64,000 nt of DNA from JACCXM01 sp046328335 (GTDB lineage Bacteria; Chloroflexota; Chloroflexia; Thermomicrobiales; UBA6265). The position numbers and the translations under genes were made by a program. Positions 26,076 to 33,717 of this stretch are shown here, piece after piece. Under the pieces are notes generated by a model. That model saw only the letters and a program-made list of their open reading frames with translations. It was not told the origin of the DNA and did no database searches. The stretch covers positions 372,001 to 436,000 of the forward strand of contig JAXLWU010000001.1 of NCBI GenBank assembly GCA_046328335.1, in the 5' to 3' direction. The first letter of the stretch is position 1; every line of letters starts with the position of its first letter.

Positions 26076-27191
26076 ATGGCAGCACGTGGAGAGGGCAACG
26101 GTTCGATCGTCGCTCGGGGTGTGATCGCCCGCCGCCCGGGAGAGCCCGGCGTGGTCGAAGAATTCACTATCGACCCCCCCGGCCCGGGTGAAGCACTGGT
26201 GCGCATCCTGGCGAGCGGGGTCTGCCATACCGATCTCTCGGCGAAGAATGGGGTCTTCGGGACGGAATGGTTCCCCTTCCTGCTCGGGCACGAAGGCGCG
26301 GGCATCGTCGAGCAGGTCGGCGAGGGGGTCACCAACGTGGCGCCGGGCGACCACGTGATCCTCGCCTGGCGAGCACCCTGCGGCCAGTGCCGCTTCTGCC
26401 TGGTTGGTCAGCCGCACCTCTGCGCCGCCAGCCTCAACGCCGAGAAGCGGATGCGCACCATGGACGGGCTGACCCTCACCCCGATCCTCGGTATCGGCAC
26501 GTTCTGCACCCACACCCTCGTCCACAGCAGGCAATGCGTTCCGTACGATCCGGCGCTACCCGCCGAGCAGATGAGTCTCCTCGGCTGCGGCGTGACGACC
26601 GGGGTCGGCGCGGCCCTCAATTCCGCGGACGTCAAGCCGGGAACCTCGGTGGCGGTCTTCGGCTGCGGCGGTGTCGGCGATTCGATCATCATGGGCGCCA
26701 AGTTGGCGGGAGCGACGACGATCATCGGCGTCGATATCGATCCCCGCAAACTGGAGTGGGCCCGCGAATTCGGGGCGACCCACACGGTCAACCCCACCGA
26801 GGTCGATCCGGTCCAGGCGATCAAGGAGATCACTGGCGGCAACGGAGTCAACTACTCCTTCGAAGCCGTGGGCCGCCCGGACACGATCGAGCAGGCCATC
26901 TTCTGCCGGGACCTTGCCGGCACCTGCGTCATCGTCGGCGTGTGTGGACCGACCGCGACCCTCGATCGGCTCCCGCTTGGCAAGTTCTTCGATCTCGGCG
27001 GCAATCTCCGCATCTCCTGGTACGGTGATTGCCTGCCGACGCGCGATTTCCCGCTCTTGGCCGATTGGTACCAGCAGGGCCGGCTCGATCTCGACCGGGT
27101 GGTGACCCGGGTTATCTCGCTGGACGAAGCGGAAGAGGGTTTCCACGCCATGGAGCGCGGCGAGACCCTGCGGTCGGTGATCCGCATCTGA
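26076..27191 (+). CDS. Zinc-dependent MDR alcohol dehydrogenase, S-(hydroxymethyl)mycothiol dehydrogenase type
   Basis: This 371-residue medium-chain dehydrogenase has the catalytic zinc ligands in SGVCHTDLS and LGHEGAG. The structural zinc cysteines are in CGQCRFCLVGQPHLC, and the NAD site is FGCGGVGDSIIMGAKLAGA. The overall wording (VARGVIARRPGEP, HTVNPTEVDPVQAIKEITGG, SWYGDCLPTRDFPLL) closely follows actinobacterial S-(hydroxymethyl)mycothiol dehydrogenase, which oxidises the formaldehyde-mycothiol adduct. The start at 26076 is favoured by GAGGAG at 26063-26068. Another thiol cofactor or a general alcohol is possible, since mycothiol synthesis genes are not visible here. Confidence 0.85.
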   Translation: MAARGEGNGSIVARGVIARRPGEPGVVEEFTIDPPGPGEALVRILASGVCHTDLSAKNGVFGTEWFPFLLGHEGAGIVEQVGEGVTNVAPGDHVILAWRAPCGQCRFCLVGQPHLCAASLNAEKRMRTMDGLTLTPILGIGTFCTHTLVHSRQCVPYDPALPAEQMSLLGCGVTTGVGAALNSADVKPGTSVAVFGCGGVGDSIIMGAKLAGATTIIGVDIDPRKLEWAREFGATHTVNPTEVDPVQAIKEITGGNGVNYSFEAVGRPDTIEQAIFCRDLAGTCVIVGVCGPTATLDRLPLGKFFDLGGNLRISWYGDCLPTRDFPLLADWYQQGRLDLDRVVTRVISLDEAEEGFHAMERGETLRSVIRI

Positions 27192-27229
27192 ACCGGCCAC
27201 GCCACTTGTCCATCCAAGCCTAGCGAGAA

Positions 27230-27270
27230 CCCTCACCCCAACCCCTCTCCCTGCGCACAGGGAGAGGGGC
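27230..27270. repeat. Dispersed repeat family 1, copy B (short form)
   Basis: CCCTCACCCCAACCCCTCTC, then CCTGCGCACAGGGAGAGGGGC: an inverted repeat whose arms CCCCTCTCCCTG / CAGGGAGAGGGG pair around CGCA. It lies just after the dehydrogenase and could serve as its terminator. Confidence 0.75.
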
Positions 27271-27395
27271 TCGCGGGTCAACGGTCCGCCAGGCATGGAC
27301 CGCGTGTTCAACCGAGATTCATATGACCGGTCATGGGGGCGATGTTCGAAACCCAAATCGGGCCGCGTGCTTCGCCAACGATGGAGGGCAGCGAC

Positions 27396-28457
27396 ATGTT
27401 CGAACTCGTGAAGGAACTGAGCGAACTGCCGGGACCGACCGGACATGAAGACGCCGTTCAGGATTGGGTGGCGGAGCGGTGGGGGACGTTTTCGCGCGAG
27501 GTCCGGCGCACCCGTGTCGACAATGTGCTGGCCAAGGTCGGGGGCTCCGGTCCCCGGTTAGCGATCGTCGCCCACGCGGATGAACTGAGCCTGCTCGTCA
27601 AGAGCATCAGCGATGAAGGTTTCCTGCATCTCTGGCCCTATAGCGACTCGCTCGGCCGCCCGCCGCGCTGGTTCATGCCGATCGGTCAGCAGGCGCTCGT
27701 TGTCACCTCACGCGGGAATGTGTCCGGCATCTTCGCCACGGCGACCGGTCATGTCATCGGCGGACCGGGCAGCAAGGACCTTGTCGAGTGGAACGACTGG
27801 TTCATCGACCTCGGAGTGCGTAGCCGCAAGGCGGTGCAAGACCTCGGTATTCGCCCGGGAGCGCGGGTCATCTGGAATCCGGAGGCGCGGCGCATCGGTG
27901 AGAACATCACCGGCAAGGCAATGGACGACCGGGCGGCGATCGCGATCGCCACGGAGGTCGGGGCGCAACTGGCCGGTCAGGATGATCTCCCGTTCGAAGT
28001 GTGGCTGGTGTCCACGGTGCAGGAGGAGAATGGACTCCTCGGCGCTTCGAGCCTGGCCGATGATTTACAGCTGGATGCGGCGATCGCCCTCGATGTGGGG
28101 CTGGTTGGGGATATCCCGGGTGTCGACAAACTCGATTTCCCGTCGAAACTGGGCGGTGGCCCGATGATCGTTTACCAGGACGCTATGTGCCATTACTCGC
28201 GCCGGCTCTCCGATGCCCTGGTCGAGGTGGCCGAAGAGAACGATATCCCGGTGCAACTCGCCGTCTTCCAGCATTTTGGCAGCGATGGCGCGGCGCTGAT
28301 CAAACGGGGGATCGACTCGGCCCTGCTGGCGTATCCGACGCGATACACCCATTCGCCGTTCGAAACCGTCGACGAAAACGATTTGCTGAACTCGGTGGCG
28401 CTGCTGGTCGCGTTCGTGAGACGAGGACCGGTCAGTCGGTACAGTGATGTGCAGTAG
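27396..28457 (+). CDS. M42-family metallopeptidase (glutamyl aminopeptidase/TET type)
   Basis: This 353-residue co-catalytic di-zinc peptidase has the metal ligands of family M42: H60 in IVAHADELS, Asp in GKAMDDRAA, the catalytic Glu in TVQEENGLLG, Asp in ALDVGLVGD and the final His in YPTRYTHSPFE. Family members form tetrahedral 12-mers that trim peptides in the cytosol. The ATG at 27396 is preceded by GGAGG at eight bases, so the two earlier in-frame ATGs are less likely. It follows the dehydrogenase but after a repeat element, so it is probably a separate unit. Confidence 0.9.
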   Translation: MFELVKELSELPGPTGHEDAVQDWVAERWGTFSREVRRTRVDNVLAKVGGSGPRLAIVAHADELSLLVKSISDEGFLHLWPYSDSLGRPPRWFMPIGQQALVVTSRGNVSGIFATATGHVIGGPGSKDLVEWNDWFIDLGVRSRKAVQDLGIRPGARVIWNPEARRIGENITGKAMDDRAAIAIATEVGAQLAGQDDLPFEVWLVSTVQEENGLLGASSLADDLQLDAAIALDVGLVGDIPGVDKLDFPSKLGGGPMIVYQDAMCHYSRRLSDALVEVAEENDIPVQLAVFQHFGSDGAALIKRGIDSALLAYPTRYTHSPFETVDENDLLNSVALLVAFVRRGPVSRYSDVQ

Positions 28458-28460
28458 ATG

Positions 28461-28544
28461 TGTCGTCCCGAGGAACGAGGGACCTCGTCGTGGTGGTGCG
28501 CCCTCGCGACAGGTCCAGCGTCCTCGCCGTGGCTCGGCGTAACA
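28461..28544. repeat. Dispersed repeat family 2, copy 1
   Basis: It begins TGTCGTCCCGAGGAACGAGG then GACCTCGTCG, and ends in CCTCGCCGTGGCTCGGCGTAAC, forming an imperfect inverted repeat of about 84 bases directly after the M42 gene. Similar elements sit at 28846, 37325 and 55402. It resembles the small non-coding elements (TCGTTCCGAGC...GAGGAACCTCG type) seen scattered in many genomes. Confidence 0.65.
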
Positions 28545-28607
28545 CGAATTTCGCACGCTCCTGTAGAACCGAATTCGGGGATTATTGCCGCGCGCTCGAA
28601 GCGCGGG

Positions 28608-28649
28608 CCCTCACCCCAACCCCTCTCCCTGTGCGCAGGGAGAGGGGCT
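28608..28649. repeat. Dispersed repeat family 1, copy C (short form)
   Basis: CCCTCACCCCAACCCCTCTC followed by CCTGTGCGCAGGGAGAGGGGC: the same inverted repeat as copy B, with only a few base changes in the loop. Located in the 499-base gene-free gap 28458-28956 together with two copies of family 2. Confidence 0.75.
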
Positions 28650-28845
28650 TTTCACAGCGCGGTACGAATTGACAAGGAACGTATTCAACCCATTTCCGTA
28701 CGAGATGCGACCGTTGAAAATTCATTCAGAAATCTCCATCCAGCGCGCGGCGCATGATGTCGGCGAGTTCCGGTGGGAAAACGGTGAGACGGCAAGTCGG
28801 AGCGTCCTGCAGAACACCCGTTGAACGAGCAACATGCGGCATCCG

Positions 28846-28929
28846 TGTCGTCCCGACCGCAGGAAGGACCTCGGCGTGGATGCACGCCGCCTCGCACGAG
28901 GAGACATGGTGCTCCGGCTCGAAATGACA
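28846..28929. repeat. Dispersed repeat family 2, copy 2
   Basis: TGTCGTCCCGACCGCAGGAA, then GGACCTCGGCGTGGATGC at the left end and GGTGCTCCGGCTCGAAATGAC at the right end. About 84 bases long, and in the same orientation as copies 1 and 3. Confidence 0.65.
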
Positions 28930-28956
28930 TCGTTGTCCCGCGGCAAGGTAGCCCGC

Positions 28957-29634
28957 TCAGGCCGTGACGATCTCGCGGTCTGCTGTTGCCTCTGGTGAGA
29001 TCAGCCGGATATGGCGTTCGATGTCATCGAGATGGTGGGAAACGAGACTGGGGTCGATCCCAGGTGGGGCGTAGACCACAAAAAGCGCCGCGGTCGTGTC
29101 GGGACCGATTCTGGCCACGTGCGAGGGGCCGGTGACGATCGCCGAAAGGACCCGGTTCGTGGCGTCGGCGGTGAACATGTCCCCTGGCTTGACGGTCAGG
29201 GCCGCGCCGGCTGGACCCTGGAACGCCTCGCCATGGCCGGTCCCGAGCCGGACCGGAAGGGTCAGGGCGTCGAGGTCGTGTCCGGCGGTCAGCATCAGGT
29301 TTGCCAGCTCGGCGATGAACATGGCCTCGACCAGCGCGGCGACACGCGGGATCGATTTCCCCTTCTGCGCCACCGATTCGAGTTGCATGCCCACGTGATA
29401 GCGCTGACCCCAGCGCTTGTAGTAGGTGGCGTAGGCGGGCAAGGGGGGCGTCGCCCGGAGCATCTCGCGGTCCGCCTCGCCAAACCGGTCCCTGAGATCG
29501 GCTTCCAGCGTCGTCGCGACATCGTTCAACGCCGCATGGGTCGCCGGATTGGTAACGCCGCGCACGGCGAGCACCCCAACGGTTGCTCCGGGATGCTGGG
29601 CGCGCCACTCCTGATCAATGGTGAGCAAGGGCAT
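28957..29634 (-). CDS. B3/B4 tRNA-binding-domain-like protein
   Basis: This 225-residue protein resembles the free-standing B3/B4 domain (the editing domain of phenylalanyl-tRNA synthetase beta subunit). It reads VGVLAVRGVTNPATHAALND, then the YYKRWGQRYHVGMQLESVA, SIPRVAALVEAMFIAELANL and LTAGHDLDALTLPV segments typical of that fold. Free B3/B4 proteins may edit mischarged tRNA or bind nucleic acid; the exact role is unproven. The ATG at 29634 is preceded by a GGAAGG ribosome site. The frame is open a further 435 bases upstream, but that part overlaps the divergent promoter region. It is divergent from a GNAT gene. Confidence 0.72.
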   Translation of the reverse strand: MPLLTIDQEWRAQHPGATVGVLAVRGVTNPATHAALNDVATTLEADLRDRFGEADREMLRATPPLPAYATYYKRWGQRYHVGMQLESVAQKGKSIPRVAALVEAMFIAELANLMLTAGHDLDALTLPVRLGTGHGEAFQGPAGAALTVKPGDMFTADATNRVLSAIVTGPSHVARIGPDTTAALFVVYAPPGIDPSLVSHHLDDIERHIRLISPEATADREIVTA

Positions 29635-29760
29635 GGGACTTCCTTCCACATGACGGTACGTCGTTCCACGAAGATACCGCCGATCTTGACGATTGGCTGC
29701 TTTCACCCGATCAAGATCGGTCAACCACCGGAACGACGGCTCTTCCGCCATAATCCGCGC

Positions 29761-30384
29761 ATGACCGCGGACGACCCCATTCTCATCCGCACCGGACTTC
29801 CGCCCTTGCTCCGCACGCGGGCCGCCGAGCTCTACTGGGATGCTTTCGGCGCCAAGTTGGGACCGCTGCTCGGCACCCGCCGGCGCGCGGTCCGCGCCAT
29901 CGCCGGCACCCTGGCGCTCGATCATGCGGTCGTTGCCTTGCGTGGCGATGAACTGCTTGGCGTCGCCGGTTTCCACGTTGGGTCGCGCGGGTTCATCGAT
30001 CTCGATGGCAAGGCCTTTCGCACCGTCTACGGTCCGGTTGGCGGTTGGGTGCGGCGGGCGCTGCTGCACCTGTTGCTCGGGCGCGCGGCGGAATCAGGCG
30101 AACTCGTCATGGATGGAATCGCCGTGCGGGAGGACGCGCGCGGCCAGGGGATCGGCACTCGTCTCCTGGATGAAGTCGAGCGTGTCGCGGTGCGGCTTGG
30201 CAAGAACAGGATTCGCCTCGATGTCGTCGATACGAATCCGGACGCACGGCGACTTTACGAGCGGCGCGGTTTCGTCGCCACCCGCACCGAAGACCTGCCG
30301 CTGTTGCGCTCGGTCCTCGGCTTTGGTGCGGCGACGACGATGGTCAAGCGGGTACAGACGCCGCGGCTACATGACCCGGCGTGA
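29761..30384 (+). CDS. GNAT-family N-acetyltransferase
   Basis: This 207-residue protein has the GNAT acetyl-CoA motif A at VMDGIAVREDARGQGIGTRL (R/Q-G-x-G-I/A signature), followed by IRLDVVDTNPDARRLYERRG FVATR, the typical motif B. The N-terminal part is helical (RTRAAELYWDAFGAKLGPLL), giving the larger type of general acetyltransferase. The substrate is unknown. Its last 18 bases overlap the end of the ThyX-like gene on the other strand. Confidence 0.85.
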   Translation: MTADDPILIRTGLPPLLRTRAAELYWDAFGAKLGPLLGTRRRAVRAIAGTLALDHAVVALRGDELLGVAGFHVGSRGFIDLDGKAFRTVYGPVGGWVRRALLHLLLGRAAESGELVMDGIAVREDARGQGIGTRLLDEVERVAVRLGKNRIRLDVVDTNPDARRLYERRGFVATRTEDLPLLRSVLGFGAATTMVKRVQTPRLHDPA

Positions 30385-32088
30385 TTCGAGCGCCTCGAAC
30401 GCGTAGTTCCGCCAGACGGGGATGCCGCAGTAGCGCTCCCCTTCCGGGCAGACCGGCGCGGTCCCGGAGCGCGAGCGCATGACGCAGGGCGGGCCATCGA
30501 CGTATCGACCGATTGTGGGAAAGACCTCGCGCACCTGAGAGACTTCATCGACGGCGGTCTCGAAAATCTCGCGCTGGGCGTCGAAGCAGAGCCGCTTGAC
30601 CCACTTCCAGTAGTAGTCCTGCAGGGTGCCGCTTTCGACAAAGCGAATCCGTTGCGCGTTGGGGAGCAGGTACATCGCCGCTTCCGGCGGTGCACCACGA
30701 TCGAGCAGTGTGGCTCTGGCCTCGCTCAGGGCGCGGATGGTGGTGTCGTATTCGGCCTGGGCCGCCGGATTCTGGCGAATGGCCCAGGGCAAGATGACGT
30801 CCGGCTCGCGCGATTGCCAGGCCAGCAGCGCCGGCCGCGAGCCGACAGTGCCACGGTGCCGCTGATTCTGGGCATCTTCGGCCATGCTGATCCGCTTCGC
30901 CCAGGTGAACTGAACGTGGCTCATCGTCTGCATCAACTTGGAGTGCATGCCCAGGAACAGGGGATGGCCGAGATAGGGGTTCTGCACCGGATCGAGCACC
31001 TGCGCCAGCGCGGCGTCATCGGGCATCGTTGCGCGGGGGACGCCAAGCACGGCGCGCACCGCATCCGCCATCGTCGCCTCGGCGTCCGCGTCGTACCCCA
31101 ACAGGCGACTTTCGTACGCGCCGAGGGCGGCGTCGAATTCGCTCCTTGCGGCCATGGTCTCGGCGGAAGACTGGTTGGCGGCGGCGTGCCACTCCGCCAG
31201 CGCTCGCGCTTCCAATGTCTGCTCGGTTCCCAGCACGCGCAGATCGAGCGGGTGCCCGGGCGCGCCGAGGAAGTTCGGATCGACCGCAAGGACCGCGGCC
31301 ACCATCCGCGCGACGATGGCGCGGACCTCCGCCGGCGTGTCAGGCTGGTTGGCCAGCACGTGGTAGCGCAGCAGCGTCAGGCCGTTGACGGTGTGATAGA
31401 GGTGCGCCGGCGTCGCCAGGGGCAGGACATAACGGGCGACTTCCTGGGCCCGCTTCTGCACCGCGTCGGCGAAGCGGCGCTCGGCCTCGGGTGTCCGCGC
31501 TTTGGCGCGGGCGGGGAAGACCTGGCCGTACCGGTTCGCCATGTCAGGAGCGAGAATTTCGGTGAGATTGCGATATCCCGTCAGAGCGCGCTGAATGGCC
31601 GCGTCGTAGACCGCCGCCTCGGCCGCTGGGAGGTCCGGCGCGGTCATCGTCTCCCCGGTCACTTCCCGATAGCGTTGGGAGACCTGCTCCGAGTTGTAGA
31701 AGGGGTGGGCGTGAAAGAAGGACCAGATGGCGAGGCGGGAGATGTTGTCGAGGACAAAGACAAAGTTCGCGTGTTGCAGGGTGGTGTGATGCCCGGCGGC
31801 AAAGAGATCGGCGTAGAGTTTCATCGCCCGTTCGCGGCGGTGGGCGCGGTCCGCTGCCTTGACCGGGCTCAACCCCTCCGGTTCGGGATCGGCCACGAGT
31901 TTGAGGACCGATTCGATCTTCGCCGGTCGCCCGCCGTAGCAACTCCACGCCGCGGCGACCGCCAGCGCGAATGGATGGCTGGTCGATTCCTCGCGAAGCA
32001 GGGTCACGCTCGGTTCAGGGGAGCGGAATGGCCAAGGCACGGGAGAGGTTGTCTCAGGAGTTGCGGCGACGATCTGCTGAACTACCAC
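30367..32088 (-). CDS. Two-domain ThyX-like (FAD-dependent thymidylate synthase family) protein
   Basis: At 573 residues this is about twice the length of a classical ThyX. The first half has the ThyX pattern GHHTTLQHANFVFVLDNISR then YNSEQVSQRYREV, where the usual RHR is replaced by HAHPF. The second half repeats a related fold and carries HVQFTWAKRISMAEDAQNQR with HRGTVGSRP, which supplies an RHR-like motif. ThyX uses folate, FAD and NADPH to methylate dUMP. Whether this divided-motif form does so is uncertain. I started at the GTG at 32088, which has GGGAGGG nine bases upstream, rather than the TTG at 32136. A C-terminal cysteine cluster (PPCVMRS, PVCPEGERYCG) is unusual. Confidence 0.78.
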   Translation of the reverse strand: MVVQQIVAATPETTSPVPWPFRSPEPSVTLLREESTSHPFALAVAAAWSCYGGRPAKIESVLKLVADPEPEGLSPVKAADRAHRRERAMKLYADLFAAGHHTTLQHANFVFVLDNISRLAIWSFFHAHPFYNSEQVSQRYREVTGETMTAPDLPAAEAAVYDAAIQRALTGYRNLTEILAPDMANRYGQVFPARAKARTPEAERRFADAVQKRAQEVARYVLPLATPAHLYHTVNGLTLLRYHVLANQPDTPAEVRAIVARMVAAVLAVDPNFLGAPGHPLDLRVLGTEQTLEARALAEWHAAANQSSAETMAARSEFDAALGAYESRLLGYDADAEATMADAVRAVLGVPRATMPDDAALAQVLDPVQNPYLGHPLFLGMHSKLMQTMSHVQFTWAKRISMAEDAQNQRHRGTVGSRPALLAWQSREPDVILPWAIRQNPAAQAEYDTTIRALSEARATLLDRGAPPEAAMYLLPNAQRIRFVESGTLQDYYWKWVKRLCFDAQREIFETAVDEVSQVREVFPTIGRYVDGPPCVMRSRSGTAPVCPEGERYCGIPVWRNYAFEALESRRVM

Positions 32089-32216
32089 GCTGCTTGACCC
32101 TCCCGAACTCCAATCACCAACACCGGGTCGGCCCAAGTGAGCGGGAGGCCAAAATATTCAATTGGTTGAAGTATAGCCACGCACCGTGGCGGCCCTGATG
32201 CGCAATCAGATAGAAA

Positions 32217-32429
32217 TCAGTCCCGTTGCCACGGCCAGCGGCGTCCGGGGCGGGTCAGGAACAGGTAGAGCGAGGCGCCGATAAAGAGCAGGAACAGCGC
32301 GGTGCCCACCCATGCTGGTCCAGTGAAGACAAACCGCGTGCCGGTGACGATCGAGTAGATCAGAACGGCGGCGACGATGGCACAAAGCGCCAGAAGTACG
32401 TACCCGATCGCGTTGCCGCCGTCTTTCAT
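32217..32429 (-). CDS. Small two-helix membrane protein
   Basis: This 70-residue protein has two membrane helices (residues 9-27, VLLALCAIVAAVLIYSIVT, and about 39-59, WVGTALFLLFIGASLYLFL) and a basic tail RPGRRWPWQRD. It begins two bases after the stop of the 340-residue membrane protein, so they form one unit. The family is unknown; it resembles short DUF-type membrane accessory proteins. Confidence 0.65.
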   Translation of the reverse strand: MKDGGNAIGYVLLALCAIVAAVLIYSIVTGTRFVFTGPAWVGTALFLLFIGASLYLFLTRPGRRWPWQRD

Positions 32430-32431
32430 GC

Positions 32432-33454
32432 CTAGCCTCCTGATGCCTGGCCGGGAATGATCGCCTGGGCGACCGCGAGGACATCGGAGGTGGGATCGGC
32501 CCCCGCGCTGCTGGAGGAGGCGCCGATGCGGTACATGATGGTTCCCTTCTGGGCATAGAGCACGGCCAGCGGCACCCCATCAGGAGCGCCAACCAGCAGG
32601 ATCGCGGCGTCGCCGATGGCGGGCGATTCGACGTTCTGCAAACCCTGGGTGACGATGACGTAGTCGGAGAATACCGTCAACGCGTTGGCCGCCGATTCGG
32701 CGTCGGCGAAGCGATGGACGCTGGCATTGAGGAACGTCGTGCCGGTTGCCGGCGGCGAGTCCTCATCGGCGATGAAATCGCGGAAGGCATTCCCTGACCA
32801 GCCCCAGTCATCGAGGTGTTGCGCGGCCTCTTCTGTCCCGCCGAGCGCAGCCACGACATCCGCCTTGCTCCGCTCCGCTTCATCCGCCAGCACCAGACCG
32901 GCGGGCACCTGGTCCTGGGTCGGCAGCAGATCGAGCAGCGGCAACGTTTCCACCGAAATGTTGCGGTCACGCGCGGCCAAGTCTTCATCCGAGGATTGCG
33001 GTGCGGCCGCGTTCGTCGCCGCTGGTTTCGGCGTCGCGGTCGCCGCCGGTTTCGGCGTTGGCGTCACGGTGGCCAGGGCGTTGGGCAGCGCGGCAGACTC
33101 AGGGACGGCGCTCGGCGTGGCCTGATCGGTGACCGCCGCCACGACCGGAGTTGGCGGCGGGGGCGGGGGGGCAATCAGGCCGCGAATGGTGTCCCGGAAG
33201 AACCAGCCGGCCAACGCGATGAGCCCGACCACCGCGAGGGTCGCGAGGATGCCGCGCAGGAAACCGCGCTGGCGTCGCTGCCGGCGGGGCAGCAACGCTT
33301 GCGCCGCCGGTCCCGACGGTTGCGCCTCGCCAGCCGTCGAGTACGCGAACTCTCCCGGCGCCGGGTAGAGGCGTTCTCCAATCCCGTCACCCGCGGGCGC
33401 ACCCGGTCCCTCGAAGGGACGAGATGATCGCGGCCGCGGTGGTCGTGGTTCCAT
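32432..33454 (-). CDS. Single-pass membrane protein with extracytoplasmic domain
   Basis: This 340-residue protein has a Pro/Arg-rich cytoplasmic N-terminus, one membrane helix (about residues 66-88, ILATLAVVGLIALAGWFF) and a Pro/Thr/Ala linker with two PTPKPAATATPKPAAT-like repeats. The globular outer domain starts near DLLPTQDQVPAGLVLADEAE and reads FLNASVHRFADAESAANALT. This domain resembles secreted 'quality of fit' modules common in Thermomicrobia-type proteins (inference) but no function is known. The start is uncertain: an ATG at 33454 (MEPRPPRPR) or one ten codons earlier. Confidence 0.62.
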   Translation of the reverse strand: MEPRPPRPRSSRPFEGPGAPAGDGIGERLYPAPGEFAYSTAGEAQPSGPAAQALLPRRQRRQRGFLRGILATLAVVGLIALAGWFFRDTIRGLIAPPPPPPTPVVAAVTDQATPSAVPESAALPNALATVTPTPKPAATATPKPAATNAAAPQSSDEDLAARDRNISVETLPLLDLLPTQDQVPAGLVLADEAERSKADVVAALGGTEEAAQHLDDWGWSGNAFRDFIADEDSPPATGTTFLNASVHRFADAESAANALTVFSDYVIVTQGLQNVESPAIGDAAILLVGAPDGVPLAVLYAQKGTIMYRIGASSSSAGADPTSDVLAVAQAIIPGQASGG

Positions 33455-33574
33455 GCGTGGTGAGGTCCTCGATGGCAATCGCAAGTTTCACGAGCCGCAA
33501 CGCTCCCAGCGCCCGCGGCACCAATCGAGTATAGCGACGGCTGCTGTCTCTCCGGATGGACAGACCGGCCGATG

Positions 33575-33594
33575 CGTACCGATTTATTGGTACG
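33575..33594. promoter_or_regulatory. Palindrome in divergent region upstream of aroA
   Basis: CGTACCGATTTATTGGTACG has perfect 6-bp arms (CGTACC/GGTACG) around an AT-rich centre. It lies in the 230-base gap between the membrane-protein gene and aroA, so it could bind a dimeric repressor. No regulator gene is adjacent. Confidence 0.35.
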
Positions 33595-33717
33595 ACAGGC
33601 ACGCCACACCGGACGTGTCGCTGTGGGTTACTGGTACCCTTGCGATGATTTCGACGTATTGACGAGTGAAGAGGAGCAACCGTCATTTCCACTGTCATCG
33701 AACGTGGGTATCCGCCA

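Noticed and set aside
29011..29760. N-terminal extension of the GNAT frame
   Set aside because: It runs antisense through the B3/B4 gene. The conserved GNAT protein starts at the ATG at 29761.
30652..32097. Long plus-strand open frame (481 codons)
   Set aside because: It is antisense to the ThyX-like gene, has no recognisable domain and is very Arg/Gly/His-rich.
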